Assembly (NCBI RefSeq): GCF_902141845.1 | Contig: NZ_CABFPH010000009.1 | Location: 1-64,000, forward strand | DNA length: 64,000 nucleotides | Direction of reading: 5' to 3' | Origin: Methylobacterium symbioticum | GTDB taxonomy: Bacteria; Pseudomonadota; Alphaproteobacteria; Rhizobiales; Beijerinckiaceae | The notes under the pieces: generated by a model | Told to the model about the DNA's origin: nothing | What the model saw: the letters and a program-made list of their open reading frames with translations, nothing else | Database searches by the model: none | Part shown: positions 1 to 9,243 of the stretch, piece by piece | Numbering within the stretch: position 1 is the stretch's first letter | Layout of the letters: every line of letters starts with the position of its first letter | Program-made: the position numbers and the translations under genes

Positions 1-402
1 CGTGGCCGCCGCGGTGGTCGCGGCCGCTCCGACCAGCGCGGTCGCGAGGACGGCGCCGACGAGGCGGGCGAGGAGACGGACGCGGAGGCCGAGCGCGAGG
101 AGGCCATCGCGGCCCTGGCGCCCGAGGAGCCGGTCAGCGCCGAGGCCCTGGCCGCTTCCGCCGAGACGCCGGCCGCGCCGGTCCCGCTCGAGACCGCGGT
201 CGAGACCCCGGTCGAGGCCGCCATCGACCTGCCGGTCGCCGCACCGTCCGAGCCTGAGGCGGCAGCGGAGCCCGCTCCGGCGCCAGCCCCTGTTCCGCCG
301 CCGGAGCCGGTCGCCGTGGTCCTGAGCACGCCCTCCGACCCCGACCGGCCGAAGCGGGCCGGCTGGTGGTCGCGCACCAAGGCCGCGCTCACGGGGGAGT
401 GA
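1..402 (+). CDS. rne: Ribonuclease E/G, C-terminal end (partial)
   Basis: The window opens inside a gene whose last 133 codons are visible and end at TGA 400-402. The protein starts with an Arg/Gly-rich basic stretch, continues with a long Pro/Ala/Glu/Val-rich low-complexity linker, and ends in a short basic-aromatic tail (PKRAGWWSRTKAALTGE). This resembles the disordered C-terminal scaffold of alphaproteobacterial RNase E, which binds RNA and degradosome partners. The catalytic S1/RNase E domain lies upstream of the window, so the name rests on tail composition only. A GC-rich hairpin follows 40 bases downstream. Another protein with a disordered acidic-basic tail is possible. Confidence 0.6.
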   Translation, partial: RGRRGGRGRSDQRGREDGADEAGEETDAEAEREEAIAALAPEEPVSAEALAASAETPAAPVPLETAVETPVEAAIDLPVAAPSEPEAAAEPAPAPAPVPPPEPVAVVLSTPSDPDRPKRAGWWSRTKAALTGE

Positions 403-443
403 GCGGCCCTGATCGATCCGGACGCGCGGCGTCCCACATGTCC

Positions 444-462
444 GGCGGGGCTTTGCCCCGCC
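444..462 (+). terminator. GC-rich hairpin downstream of rne
   Basis: Perfect 8-bp stem GGCGGGGC / GCCCCGCC with a TTT loop, 42 bases after the rne stop. There is no clear T-run after the stem, so it may be a factor-dependent terminator or an mRNA 3'-end stabiliser. Confidence 0.5.
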
Positions 463-648
463 GTTCGCGTCTCGGTCTGACCGGAAAACGGTCATTCCAG
501 GGCCGGTTGTGACGGCGTTCGACGGGAATCCGAGGATCACATTTCGGAGGCCTGCACGAGACCTTGAAAATCTGCTGGCAATTTAACCGGCGGTTGAGCA
601 CCTGCGCGGCATTCTCGTCTGACGCATAGCTGTCGGAGAGGGGCCACC

Positions 649-1905
649 ATGTTTGCACTGTTCCGCGGAGGACGCCCTGCGGAGCTGCCGCCGGTGACGG
701 CGCCGCTCCCGTCGGAGAGCCCCGCCGAGACAGCGCCTTCGGCGCGGGAGCCCCACCCGATGGACGATCCCGCCGTCCTGAAGCTGCAGGCCGGCCTCTC
801 GGCCGCCGCCTCGGAGGCGGGCACCTCGATCGGCTGGATCACCCATGATTCCGCGCAGATGGCCGAGCAGGCCCGCCTGATCGCCGCGGCGAGCGAGGAA
901 CTCGCCGCCACGACGAGCGAGGTCGCCGCCCGCTCGCAGGCCTCCGCCGAGACCGCCGAACGAGCGCGCGCCGGCATCGCCGAATGCGCCGCCGACATGC
1001 GGCTCGCCGGCGAGCGGATGCAGGTGATCCAGGAGCGCGCCTCCGAGATCGGCGGCTGCCTCGACGGCTTCGCCGCCGCCGCCCGCCGCATCGAGGAGAT
1101 GGCGAGCGCCATCGCCGCGATCTCGGCGCAGACGAACCTGCTCGCCCTCAACGCCACGATCGAGGCGGCGCGGGCCGGCGAGGCCGGCCGCGGCTTCGCG
1201 GTGGTGGCCGGCGAGGTCAAGGCGCTCTCCGCCCAGACCGCCAAGGCCACCGACGAGATCCGGGCCCGGCTCGGCGCCCTGCAGGGCGAACTCGCGGCCA
1301 TGCAGGGCGCGGTCGACCAGAGCCGCACGGCGGTCGCCGCGGGTTCCGAGGTGATGGCGCGGGCCAATCACCGGGTCGAGGCCGAGAGCGCCGCCGTGGC
1401 CACCGCGGCCTCGGAGATGCGCGCCATGGCCGCCATCATGGACCAGCAGATCGCGGCCACCGGCGAGATCGCCTCCAGCGTCGGCAACATCGCGTCCGGC
1501 ATCGACAAGTCGCGGCGCGAGATCGGGGACGCGATCGGCCGACTCGACAGCCTGGAAGGGATGAGCCGCACCCTGCTCGACCGCTACGCGGGCGATCCCC
1601 TCGTCCTGCGCCTCGGGCGCCTCCCGGCCGATTGCGCCTCCTGGCGCCGCCGCCTGGCCTCCGCCCTCGTCGGGCTGCTCCCGGTGGCCGAGGCGGCCGC
1701 GGTGGCGGTCCGTCCGGATCCGGCGCTGCCGGGCCCCGTCCATGCGGCCCTCAGCGCTGCCAATGCCCGGGCCGAGGCGATGCTCGGCCATATCCGCGCC
1801 GCCGCCTGGGGCGAGGCCGCCGGAGCCTTCACCGATTTCGAGGCTCGGATCGCCGACACGCTGAAGGCCGCCGAGGCCGCGATCCCGACGGCCGCCGCGG
1901 CCTGA
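649..1905 (+). CDS. Soluble methyl-accepting chemotaxis protein
   Basis: A 418-residue chemoreceptor-type protein with no signal peptide, membrane segment or HAMP domain, so it is probably cytoplasmic. The conserved hairpin tip that contacts CheA and CheW is clear at about residues 149-194 ([19 protein letters not shown], then [15 protein letters not shown]). The flanking helices are Ala/Glu-rich heptad coiled coil. The first 45 residues are Pro-rich and the last 100 form an Ala-rich helical region with no sensory domain I recognise. The ATG at 649 is chosen because it follows gagagggg. No che genes are nearby; it is a stand-alone unit that ends convergently with the aminotransferase gene. 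Confidence 0.9.
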   Translation: MFALFRGGRPAELPPVTAPLPSESPAETAPSAREPHPMDDPAVLKLQAGLSAAASEAGTSIGWITHDSAQMAEQARLIAAASEELAATTSEVAARSQASAETAERARAGIAECAADMRLAGERMQVIQERASEIGGCLDGFAAAARRIEEMASAIAAISAQTNLLALNATIEAARAGEAGRGFAVVAGEVKALSAQTAKATDEIRARLGALQGELAAMQGAVDQSRTAVAAGSEVMARANHRVEAESAAVATAASEMRAMAAIMDQQIAATGEIASSVGNIASGIDKSRREIGDAIGRLDSLEGMSRTLLDRYAGDPLVLRLGRLPADCASWRRRLASALVGLLPVAEAAAVAVRPDPALPGPVHAALSAANARAEAMLGHIRAAAWGEAAGAFTDFEARIADTLKAAEAAIPTAAAA

Positions 1906-1916
1906 AATCGGGGATC

Positions 1917-2012
1917 CCAAAGGGATTATCCCTTTGGCCGGAAGCCGGAGCTGTTGCTCCGGCGTCTCCACCGGGGCTCCGCCCCGGACCCGCGAGAGGG
2001 ATGATCCCTCTC
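1917..2012. repeat. Cluster of four hairpins between convergent genes
   Basis: Four consecutive inverted repeats fill the 118-bp gap between two convergent genes: 1917-1937 (9-bp arms CCAAAGGGA, loop TTA), 1944-1963 (7-bp arms GCCGGAG), 1971-1987 (7-bp arms CCGGGGC) and 1994-2012 (7-bp arms GAGAGGG). The array begins 12 bases after one stop codon and ends 12 bases before the other. It is probably a bidirectional terminator or an extragenic palindromic repeat of this genome. Confidence 0.75.
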
Positions 2013-2023
2013 GACACCCGGGT

Positions 2024-3178
2024 TCAGCCGAGCCAGCCGCGCAGGCGCCGCACCGCCTCGCGGCACTCGTCCTCCGAGCCGGCGAAGGAGAAGCGCACAT
2101 GGTGCGCCCCCTCCACCGGATCGAAATCGAGTCCCGGGGTCGCCGCGACACCCGCCTCGTCGAGCATCCGCCGGCAGAAGGCCGGCGCGTCGTTGGTGAG
2201 GCCCGAGACGTCGGCGTAGAGGTAGAAGGCACCGTCCACCGGGTGGGTGCGCCCGAGCCCCAGGCCCGGAAAGGCGTCGAGCAGGATCGCCCGGTTGCGG
2301 GCATAGCCGTCGCGCACCGCGTCGAGCTCCGCGCCCGCCTCGAAGGCCGCGAGCGCGCCGACCTGCGAGAGGTAGGGCGGCGAGATGTAGAGGTTCTGCG
2401 CGAGGCGCTCGACGGGGCGCACGAGGCTCTCCGGCACGATCATCCAGCCGATGCGCCAGCCGGTCATGCAATGGTATTTCGAGAAGGAGTTGATCACGAC
2501 CGCGTCGGGATCGAATTGCAGCGCGGTCGCGGTCGGCACGCCGTAGCTGAGCCCGTGATAGATCTCGTCCGAGATCAGGGGCAGGCCGAGGCGCGCGGCC
2601 TCGGTGCAGAGATCGGCGAGGGCCGCGGGCGTGATCACCGTGCCGGACGGGTTGGCCGGACTCATCACCAGCACGCCCGCGAGCGGGGCCGTCGCATGGG
2701 TGGCCGCGAGCAGGGCGGCGGTCGGGGCGAAGCGGTCCTCGGGCCGCAGCAGCATCGGGGCCGGCACGAGGTCGAGGGCGTTGAGGATGCTGCGATAGGC
2801 CGGGTAGCCCGGCTGCGGCACGCCGACCCGGTCGCCGGCATCGAACAGGCTCATGAAGGCGAGGATGAAGCCCGCCGAGGAGCCCGTCGTGACCACGACC
2901 CGCTCCGGCGGGACCGCGACGCCGTAGCGCTCGCGGTAATCGCGGGCGATGCGCTCCCGAAGGGCGGCCAAGCCGAGCGCCTCGGTATAGGGCACGCGGC
3001 CGGTCTCCAGGGCGCGGCGCGCCGCCTCGATCACCGGCCGCGGCGCCGGTGCCGAGGGCTGGCCGACCTCCATATGCACCACGCCGGCACCCGTCCGCTC
3101 CCGGGCGGCGGCCGCGGTCATCACGTCCATGGCGAGGAAGGGGGCGACCGCCGCGGCGCGGCGTGAGGGCAGGGGCAT
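2024..3178 (-). CDS. Fold-type I PLP-dependent aminotransferase
   Basis: A 384-residue class I/II aminotransferase, close to the usual 390. The PLP lysine lies in SFSKYHCMTGWRIGW. Other landmarks are the NPSGT motif, the Asp-Glu-Ile-Tyr segment (SDEIYHGL) and the C-terminal substrate-carboxylate arginine in HHVRFSFAG. It transfers an amino group between an amino acid and a 2-oxo acid in the cytoplasm; aspartate/alanine-type donors are likely but the exact substrate cannot be read. The start MPLPSRR at 3178 is preferred over a GTG/ATG-type extension to 3268 because the extra 30 residues are Pro/Arg-rich and unlike the family. It is a single reverse gene, divergent from the dsbA-like gene. Confidence 0.85.
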   Translation of the reverse strand: MPLPSRRAAAVAPFLAMDVMTAAAARERTGAGVVHMEVGQPSAPAPRPVIEAARRALETGRVPYTEALGLAALRERIARDYRERYGVAVPPERVVVTTGSSAGFILAFMSLFDAGDRVGVPQPGYPAYRSILNALDLVPAPMLLRPEDRFAPTAALLAATHATAPLAGVLVMSPANPSGTVITPAALADLCTEAARLGLPLISDEIYHGLSYGVPTATALQFDPDAVVINSFSKYHCMTGWRIGWMIVPESLVRPVERLAQNLYISPPYLSQVGALAAFEAGAELDAVRDGYARNRAILLDAFPGLGLGRTHPVDGAFYLYADVSGLTNDAPAFCRRMLDEAGVAATPGLDFDPVEGAHHVRFSFAGSEDECREAVRRLRGWLG

Positions 3179-3408
3179 GGGATCTGGTGTCCGCAGGTCT
3201 CGAGCGGGTGTCTCGTCTCGCGGCCGAATGGCCGGCTTTCCGGTGCCCGGCAAGGGACGCTTCGCCACGGGAGCGGCCGGACGGTCCGGCCTCCGGCACA
3301 GGACGGGCCCCCGCGATTGCCGGGCGCCGTGAAAACGCCTAACCCGGCCGCTACCGATCCGCCAACCGCCGTCCGGCCCGGCCGGCGCCCCGCGCGCAGC
3401 GAGGACGC

Positions 3409-4185
3409 ATGCTCTTCTCCCGTTCCCTCCCGATCCTGGCCCTCGGTCTCGGCCTCGCGGTCGCGCCGGCGCTCGCCCAGCAGCAGGGAGCCTCGCCCTT
3501 CACCGATGCCCAGCGGCAGGCGATCGAGGCGATCGTCAAGGACTACCTCGTCAAGAACCCCGAGGTTCTGCAGGAGGTGATCGCCGAGGGCGAGAAGCGG
3601 CAGCTGGAGACGCAGCGCCTCGCGCAGGCCGCCGCCTTGAAGGAGTCGAAGGACGCGCTCCTCAACAGCCCGCACGACGTGATCGCCGGCAACCCGAGCG
3701 GCGACGTCACCCTGATCGAGTTCTTCGACTACAATTGCGGCTATTGCCGCAAGGCGCTGGTCGACGTGCAGACGCTGATCAAGAGCGATCCGAAGCTGCG
3801 CGTGGTGATCAAGGACTTCCCCGTCCTCGGCCCGGAATCGCTGGAGGCCAGCCAGATCGCGCTCGCCGTGAAGCAGCAGCTCAAGGGGGAGAAGCTGTTC
3901 GAGTTCCACCAGAAGCTTCTGGAGTCGAAGGGCCGCGTCAACGGCGCCCGCGCGCTCGAGGTCGCCAAGGCGATGGGCCTCGACGTCGCGAAGGTCCAGA
4001 AGGATGCTCAGGGGCCGGAGGTGAAGGCGGCGCTCACCGAGAACCGGGGGCTCGGCGACAAGCTCGGTCTGTCCGGCACCCCCGCCTTCATCATCGGCGA
4101 GGAGATCATCCCCGGCGCGGTCGGCGTCGAGCCGATCCGCAAGACCATCGCGGACGTGCGCCAGTGCGGCCACGCGTCCTGCTGA
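3409..4185 (+). CDS. DsbA/Com1-like periplasmic thiol-disulfide oxidoreductase
   Basis: 258 residues. A Sec signal peptide is evident (basic start, Leu-rich core, cleavage near APALAQ, residue 23-24). A helical N-terminal region (about 35-85) is followed by a thioredoxin fold with active site CGYC at residues 110-113 in FFDYNCGYCRK and the cis-proline loop GTPAFIIG. This is the ScsC/Com1 type that forms or isomerises disulfides in exported proteins. The long helical N-terminal segment is typical of proteins that oligomerise. It stands alone, 175 bases ahead of aroQ. A role as oxidase versus isomerase cannot be decided from sequence. Confidence 0.9.
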   Translation: MLFSRSLPILALGLGLAVAPALAQQQGASPFTDAQRQAIEAIVKDYLVKNPEVLQEVIAEGEKRQLETQRLAQAAALKESKDALLNSPHDVIAGNPSGDVTLIEFFDYNCGYCRKALVDVQTLIKSDPKLRVVIKDFPVLGPESLEASQIALAVKQQLKGEKLFEFHQKLLESKGRVNGARALEVAKAMGLDVAKVQKDAQGPEVKAALTENRGLGDKLGLSGTPAFIIGEEIIPGAVGVEPIRKTIADVRQCGHASC

Positions 4186-4360
4186 GCGGCCGGTCGTGAG
4201 GGCCGCGGGCCTTGACCGGTAGCGCGCCTTCGCCCGGAGCACGAGGGCCGGGCCGTTCCGCGGTGTCGCAGTTTCCGCGACGAACCGGGGTGCCCTGCGG
4301 CGGAGAATGCTCTAAGAGCGGCCCCGCCGCCCGGCCCGGGCGAAGCGATCGCACGATGCC

Positions 4361-4822
4361 ATGAATCCGGCCATGATTCCGATCCACGTCCTCAACGGGC
4401 CGAACCTCAACCTTCTCGGCCGCCGCGAGCCCGGGATCTACGGCACCGCGACGCTCGCCGACATCGAGCGCGACCTGCGCGCCCAGGCCGAGGGCCTCGG
4501 GGTCACGCTCACCGTCCGGCAGACCAATCTCGAGGGCGAGCTGGTCGGCTTCGTGCAGGAGGCGGGCCTGGCCGGCGCGGGGGTGCTCATCAACGCCGCC
4601 GCCTACACCCACACCTCCGTGGCGCTCCGCGACGCGATCAGCGGCAGCGGCGCCCTCGCGGTCGAGGTGCATCTCTCCAACGTGCACGCCCGCGAATCCT
4701 TCCGCCACGTCTCCCTCATCGCCCCTGTCTGCGCGGGCGTGATCTGCGGCTTCGGTCCCGACAGCTACGGTCTCGGCCTCGACGCGCTCGCGCGCCTGAT
4801 GGCCCGCCGGCGCGCGCCTTGA
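4361..4822 (+). CDS. aroQ: Type II 3-dehydroquinate dehydratase
   Basis: 153 residues, the normal size for the dodecameric type II enzyme that dehydrates 3-dehydroquinate to 3-dehydroshikimate in the shikimate pathway. The signature [17 protein letters not shown] (with the catalytic Tyr), the [15 protein letters not shown] loop and [13 protein letters not shown] (catalytic His) are all present. Start 4361 gives four extra residues; ATG 4373 ([11 protein letters not shown]) is an equally credible start. It heads the forward run aroQ-accB-accC, an order also familiar from other alphaproteobacteria. Confidence 0.96.
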   Translation: MNPAMIPIHVLNGPNLNLLGRREPGIYGTATLADIERDLRAQAEGLGVTLTVRQTNLEGELVGFVQEAGLAGAGVLINAAAYTHTSVALRDAISGSGALAVEVHLSNVHARESFRHVSLIAPVCAGVICGFGPDSYGLGLDALARLMARRRAP

Positions 4823-4865
4823 AGCCGACCTCGCCGTGAACCTCCCTTCGAAGAAGACTGCCCCG

Positions 4866-5339
4866 ATGCCCAAGCACGATTCCATCGATCCCGACCTCGT
4901 GCGCGAGCTCGCGAACCTCGTCACCGAGACCGGCCTGTCCGAGATCGAGGTCGAGAAGGGCGACCTGCGCATCCGCGTCGCCCGCCGCCTGGAGCCCGTC
5001 AGCGTCCAGGTCGCGGCGCCGGCCCCCGTCGCTGCGGTGAGCGCCCCGGCGCCGGCCGTTCCGGCCCCGGCCGCCACCCCGGCCCCCGAGCGCGGCCGGG
5101 CCCATCCCGGCGCCGTGCCCTCGCCGATGGTCGGTACCGCCTACCGGCGGCCCTCGCCCGACGCCAAGCCCTTCATCGAGGTCGGCGCCCGCGTCGAGGT
5201 CGGCGACAAGGTCCTCCTGATCGAGGCGATGAAGACCTTCAACGAGATTGTGGCGCCCCGCGCCGGCACGGTCAGCGCGATCTTCGTCGAGGACGGCCAG
5301 CCCGTCGAGTTCGGCGAGGCGCTGCTGGTGATCGAGTAA
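4866..5339 (+). CDS. accB: Biotin carboxyl carrier protein of acetyl-CoA carboxylase
   Basis: 157 residues from ATG 4866 ([11 protein letters not shown]); an upstream in-frame GTG at 4836 would add ten atypical residues. The N-terminal helical region (to about 45) is joined by a Pro/Ala linker to a C-terminal biotinyl domain (about 80-157). The biotin-accepting lysine lies in [10 protein letters not shown]. The protein carries carboxybiotin between AccC and the AccA-AccD transferase in fatty acid synthesis. Its stop is 9 bases before accC, so the two are surely co-transcribed. Confidence 0.96.
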   Translation: MPKHDSIDPDLVRELANLVTETGLSEIEVEKGDLRIRVARRLEPVSVQVAAPAPVAAVSAPAPAVPAPAATPAPERGRAHPGAVPSPMVGTAYRRPSPDAKPFIEVGARVEVGDKVLLIEAMKTFNEIVAPRAGTVSAIFVEDGQPVEFGEALLVIE

Positions 5340-5348
5340 GGCGGGTCC

Positions 5349-6701
<1,353 letters not shown>

Positions 6702-6817
6702 GCCGGGTGCCACCTCCCACCTTGTGGCCGGGGCCTCGGATCCGGTACGCCTGGGAGCCCGGCAGTTTGCTGCGGCCGGCTCTGGCGTAACGGCCGAGCC
6801 CGCGTCACACTGGACCC

Positions 6818-7492
6818 ATGCACGACGGCGCCCGCGTGGAGATCACCCCGGAGATCCTGCTCAAGGCCTATGCCGCCGGCATCTTCCCGATGGCCGAGGA
6901 CGCGACCGACCCGACCCTGTACTGGGTCGAGCCGCGGGCTCGGGGCGTGCTGCCGCTCGACGGTTTCCGCGTGTCGCGGAGGCTCGCCCGCACGGTGCGC
7001 TCGGACGTGTTCGAGGTCCGCAGCGACACCGATTTCGACGCGGTGATCTCAGGCTGCGCCGCGCCGCGCCGCGACAGCGAGCGCACCTGGATCAACGGCC
7101 GCATCCGCGAGCTCTACGGTGCCCTGTTCGACCGCGGCTACGCGCACACGGTCGAGGTCTATGCGGAAGGGCGCCTCGTCGGCGGGCTCTACGGCGTCTC
7201 CCTCGGCGCGGCCTTCTTCGGGGAGAGCATGTTCCACACGGTGCGTGACGCCTCGAAGGTCGCCCTCGTGCACCTGATGGCGCGCCTCAAGGCCAGCGGC
7301 TACCGTCTGGCCGACACGCAGTTCGTCACCGACCACCTCGCCCAGTTCGGGGCCGAGGAGCTGCCGCGCCATGTCTACAAGAGGCGCCTCGCCGAGGCGC
7401 TCACTCACCACGCCGACTGGAATTTTTGGCCGAGCGACGGCAGCGTCAGCGGGGGGCGGGCGCTCGCGGTGCTCGGGCCCGTCGAGACCTAG
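6818..7492 (+). CDS. aat: Leucyl/phenylalanyl-tRNA-protein transferase
   Basis: 224 residues. It transfers Leu or Phe from aminoacyl-tRNA to the N-terminus of proteins with basic first residues, marking them for ClpAP (N-degron pathway). Family signatures are visible: [14 protein letters not shown], the [13 protein letters not shown] strand, [12 protein letters not shown], the [18 protein letters not shown] core and [15 protein letters not shown]. Its stop lies 7 bases from the convergent stop of the DUF2155 gene. The position after accC is a recurring alphaproteobacterial arrangement. Confidence 0.96.
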   Translation: MHDGARVEITPEILLKAYAAGIFPMAEDATDPTLYWVEPRARGVLPLDGFRVSRRLARTVRSDVFEVRSDTDFDAVISGCAAPRRDSERTWINGRIRELYGALFDRGYAHTVEVYAEGRLVGGLYGVSLGAAFFGESMFHTVRDASKVALVHLMARLKASGYRLADTQFVTDHLAQFGAEELPRHVYKRRLAEALTHHADWNFWPSDGSVSGGRALAVLGPVET

Positions 7493-7499
7493 GCGAGCC

Positions 7500-8141
7500 T
7501 TACCGGAACAGGGCGTCGAAGATCGATTGCGGCTGCGGCGGGGCCGGCGCAGGCCCCTCGTTCGACGGGAAGAACTTGCGCGAGGGCTTCTGCCGCGGCT
7601 GCACCGGCACGCCGCGCGGCGCCTCCACGTCGACCTGACCGGCGGCGTTGATCTGCTGGGCCGTCTTCGTCGCGTCGCGGCCCTTCTTCTTCTCGGGCTT
7701 GGAGGCGAGCGCCGGCACGTCCTCCTGCTCCTTGGCCTCGGCGATCACGTCGGTGCCGCCCTTACAATCGACGAGCCAGACGTCGTAGATCGGGTGCTCG
7801 ATGGCGTGCAGGCCCGGGCTCGCGGCGAACATCCAGCCGGTGAAGATGCGCCGGTACTTGTTGTCGAGAGTAACCTCGTCGACCTCAAGGAAGGCCGTGG
7901 TCTTGGCGCTCTCGGTGGGCGGCCGGGTGTAGCAGACCCGCGGCGTGAGCTGCAGGGCGCCGAACTGCACCGTCTCGTCCACCGCCACCTCGAAGGAGAC
8001 GATGCGGCCGGTGATCTTGTCGAGCCCGGAGAACACGGCGGTCGGGTTCTTGATCTTGTCCGCCGAGGCGGGCAGGGCGCCGAGGATGAGTACGGTCGCG
8101 GTGAGCGCGGCGCGCGACAGGCGTGCGGGGATGCGGCTCAA
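7500..8141 (-). CDS. DUF2155 domain protein, exported
   Basis: 213 residues with a Sec signal peptide (cleavage near ALPASA/DKIKN, about residue 28). The DUF2155 domain follows (ATFSGLDKITGR-like strand, FGALQLTPRVCYTRP, RRIFTGWMFAASPGLHAIEHP, YDVWLVDCKG) with two conserved cysteines. The tail from about 150 is Lys/Ala/Pro-rich and ends in SIFDALFR. The family is nearly confined to alphaproteobacteria and commonly neighbours aat and the complex I subunit gene, as here; its biochemical role is not established. It is probably periplasmic. Confidence 0.9.
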   Translation of the reverse strand: MSRIPARLSRAALTATVLILGALPASADKIKNPTAVFSGLDKITGRIVSFEVAVDETVQFGALQLTPRVCYTRPPTESAKTTAFLEVDEVTLDNKYRRIFTGWMFAASPGLHAIEHPIYDVWLVDCKGGTDVIAEAKEQEDVPALASKPEKKKGRDATKTAQQINAAGQVDVEAPRGVPVQPRQKPSRKFFPSNEGPAPAPPQPQSIFDALFR

Positions 8142-8302
8142 GGCTCAGGCCCTCCGGGCATGCGCGGGATGGACGTCGCGCGGCCCGTGTTCGGTGTCTC
8201 TCAACGGACCTTCCCGGCCTCGCGGCCGCTGGAAGGACTCCCGGTCGGGAGCGTCGTGGCCGGCACTCAAGACCCGAACGGTGGTGAATTGAGGGCGAAG
8301 GC

Positions 8303-8719
8303 CTACGCGTCGGGCGTCCACGGCACGTAGTCGCCGGTCGCGGCCGGTCGCGCGCCCCAGGAAAGCTGCGAGCCCTTCGGCCGGTAGGCGTCGGGCGAGC
8401 CGGTCTGGTTCTCGACATGCGGCTTCTGCCAAGCGCGGGGCTGGTAATCCTCCTCGCTCGGCGGAACGTCCCCGTTATGGCAGAGCCAGGCGCGCCAGCC
8501 CGGCGGCACCTTCGAGGCGTCGGCATAGCCGTTATAGACGACCCAGCGCCGCTCCGGCCCGACTGAGCGGTCGATCAGCGGCCCGATGGCCTTGTAGTAC
8601 TTGTTGCCGAGCTCGTCGCTGCCGACGAAGGTGCCGCTGCGCGCGGTGTACATGGCGAGCGAGACCGTCTGGCCGTTCCACCACGTGAAGATGCGCAGAA
8701 GCGTGTCCTTGAGAGCCAT
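8303..8719 (-). CDS. NADH:ubiquinone oxidoreductase accessory subunit NDUFA12
   Basis: 138 residues beginning MALKDTLLRIFTWWNG. The conserved core GTFVGSDELGNKYY, the ERRWVVYNGYADASKVP segment and the WHNG-like loop (AWLCHNGDVPPSE) identify the B17.2/NDUFA12 family, a peripheral subunit of complex I found in alphaproteobacteria and mitochondria. ATG 8719 is chosen over upstream in-frame starts because homologues begin at this tryptophan-rich helix. It sits 161 bases upstream of the DUF2155 gene on the same strand and may be co-transcribed with it. Confidence 0.93.
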   Translation of the reverse strand: MALKDTLLRIFTWWNGQTVSLAMYTARSGTFVGSDELGNKYYKAIGPLIDRSVGPERRWVVYNGYADASKVPPGWRAWLCHNGDVPPSEEDYQPRAWQKPHVENQTGSPDAYRPKGSQLSWGARPAATGDYVPWTPDA

Positions 8720-9243
8720 CGCCGTTCCCGAGCCGTCCGCCGAGCCCCGCGCAGGCGCAGGGATTCCTGCGCGGTTATGGTGAGCCCGCGCCTGCGAGTC
8801 CAGCCGAAAGGCGGCGGCAGCATGGGCCGGAGTGTCGCCGAAATGTCGCTCCCGGACGCGGCCCGCAGGAATCGAGGCGGGCGGGTTGCCGACGCCTGTG
8901 AATCCAAAATTTTCCCGCTCCGAATCCCGGAAGCCGAAAGAGCACTTAGCGGCGGGGTGCCGGATATCCACAGGGATTTCGCATTCTCTACCACATCTAG
9001 CGGGGAACTCGGAGCCGGCACACCACTTGTTGACGTGACGGCGAGCCCGGCGTTAATCTCCGGGTCATGGTTCGGGCGCCCCGGGCGAGTGGTTTCGAGG
9101 GGCGTCCCGAGCCTTCACGTCATAGCTGCCGGCCCTGACTCCGCGTCGCGGATGTAGCGGAGCCGGCATCCCCAGAGTTGGGACCATAACCTGCGCAGCC
9201 GCGCGGGCAGGGTCGTCGTGCCCTGTCGGGAGAGGTGTGTTTC
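8720..9243. promoter_or_regulatory. Divergent promoter region of the complex I subunit gene and nrdJ
   Basis: 524 bases without a gene. A sigma70-like element for nrdJ is TTGACG at 9030-9035, a 16-base spacer and GTTAAT at 9052-9057. The partly palindromic CCACATCTAGCGGG (8991-9004), about 30 bases upstream, is reminiscent of an NrdR box. A looser relative, GCACTTAGCGGCGGGG, begins at 8942. I see no cobalamin riboswitch B12 box on the + strand. The ribosome site is GGGAGAGG just before the ATG. Confidence 0.4.

Noticed and set aside
1926-3299. Overlapping reverse frame of 457 codons and an extended start for the aminotransferase
   Set aside because: The extra sequence is Arg/Gly/Pro-rich shadow; the recognised aminotransferase frame begins well at 3178.
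8720-9243. Cobalamin riboswitch upstream of nrdJ
   Set aside because: No B12-box-like sequence found by eye on the + strand.
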